Of a DNA stretch of 32,676 bases, positions 32,653 through 32,676 are shown in pieces. Both the position numbers and the translations under genes were made by a program. The notes beneath the pieces are model-generated. The model saw only the letters and a list, made by a program, of their open reading frames with translations. It did no database searches and had not been told where the DNA came from. How positions within the stretch are numbered: position 1 is the first letter of the stretch; every line of letters starts with the position of its first letter. Source of the DNA: Streptomyces africanus (GTDB taxonomy: Bacteria > Actinomycetota > Actinomycetes > Streptomycetales > Streptomycetaceae); NCBI RefSeq assembly GCF_002150735.1, contig NZ_MUKA01000060.1, forward strand, positions 1 through 32,676, read 5' to 3'.

Positions 32653-32676
32653 AGCTGTGCTGTCCCGGGACGTTGG

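Noticed and set aside
1..32676. Mobile elements, integrases, prophage genes or attachment sites at the tRNA genes.
   Set aside because: None seen; no tRNA 3'-end duplication was found within the window.

Overview
The window is high-GC actinobacterial chromosome and looks like Streptomyces. Codon third positions are almost all G or C, there is only one in-frame TTA codon, and the characteristic streptomycete intergenic palindromes are present. An HrdA-type sigma factor also sits directly downstream of dnaG. No phage, insertion sequence or CRISPR array was seen; most of the window is ordinary chromosomal backbone.

Layout. 1-1046: the 3' end of an isoprenyl transferase gene, then three tRNA genes on the minus strand (one with a CAU anticodon and a tandem tRNA-Asn pair with a strong terminator). 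1047-6713: a small YtxH-like protein, an FGGY carbohydrate kinase and a heterodimeric ABC exporter, all on plus. 6753-12881: a 20-bp perfect hairpin between convergent genes, then hrdA, dnaG, a FAD/NAD(P) ferredoxin-reductase-like enzyme and dgt on minus. 13016-18351: a ROK-family regulator, a NarL-type two-component pair divergent from an ABC-2 transporter operon, and an unknown TTA-containing gene. 18376-23702 (minus): mug-purB, an SGNH hydrolase and two overlapping CNNM/CBS membrane proteins. 23859-27037: a compact TetR-controlled locus (MBL-fold hydrolase diverging from a tiny AtzG/GatC-like protein plus amidase, then the TetR gene). 27054-31863 (minus): MacB/FtsX-type ABC ATPase and permease, an F420-type LLM oxidoreductase and a GNAT enzyme. 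31999-32652: a ribbon-helix-helix antitoxin and a degenerate Fic-like partner, closed by a 12-bp terminator hairpin.

How the parts work together. dnaG and hrdA keep the primase-sigma neighbourhood known from other bacteria. The two-component pair probably controls the divergent ABC-2 exporter through G-rich repeats in the shared promoter. The most interesting locus is 23859-27037. A near-perfect 25-bp palindrome occurs three times: twice in the divergent promoter and once at the tetR start. The -35 box of each divergent promoter lies inside an operator. This predicts one autoregulated circuit inducing a zinc hydrolase and an AtzE/AtzG-like amidase pair. I infer a two-step ring-opening/amide-hydrolysis or detoxification route; the substrate is unknown. 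The terminal antitoxin/Fic-like pair is the second candidate for an under-described system, because the Fic catalytic histidine appears to be lost.
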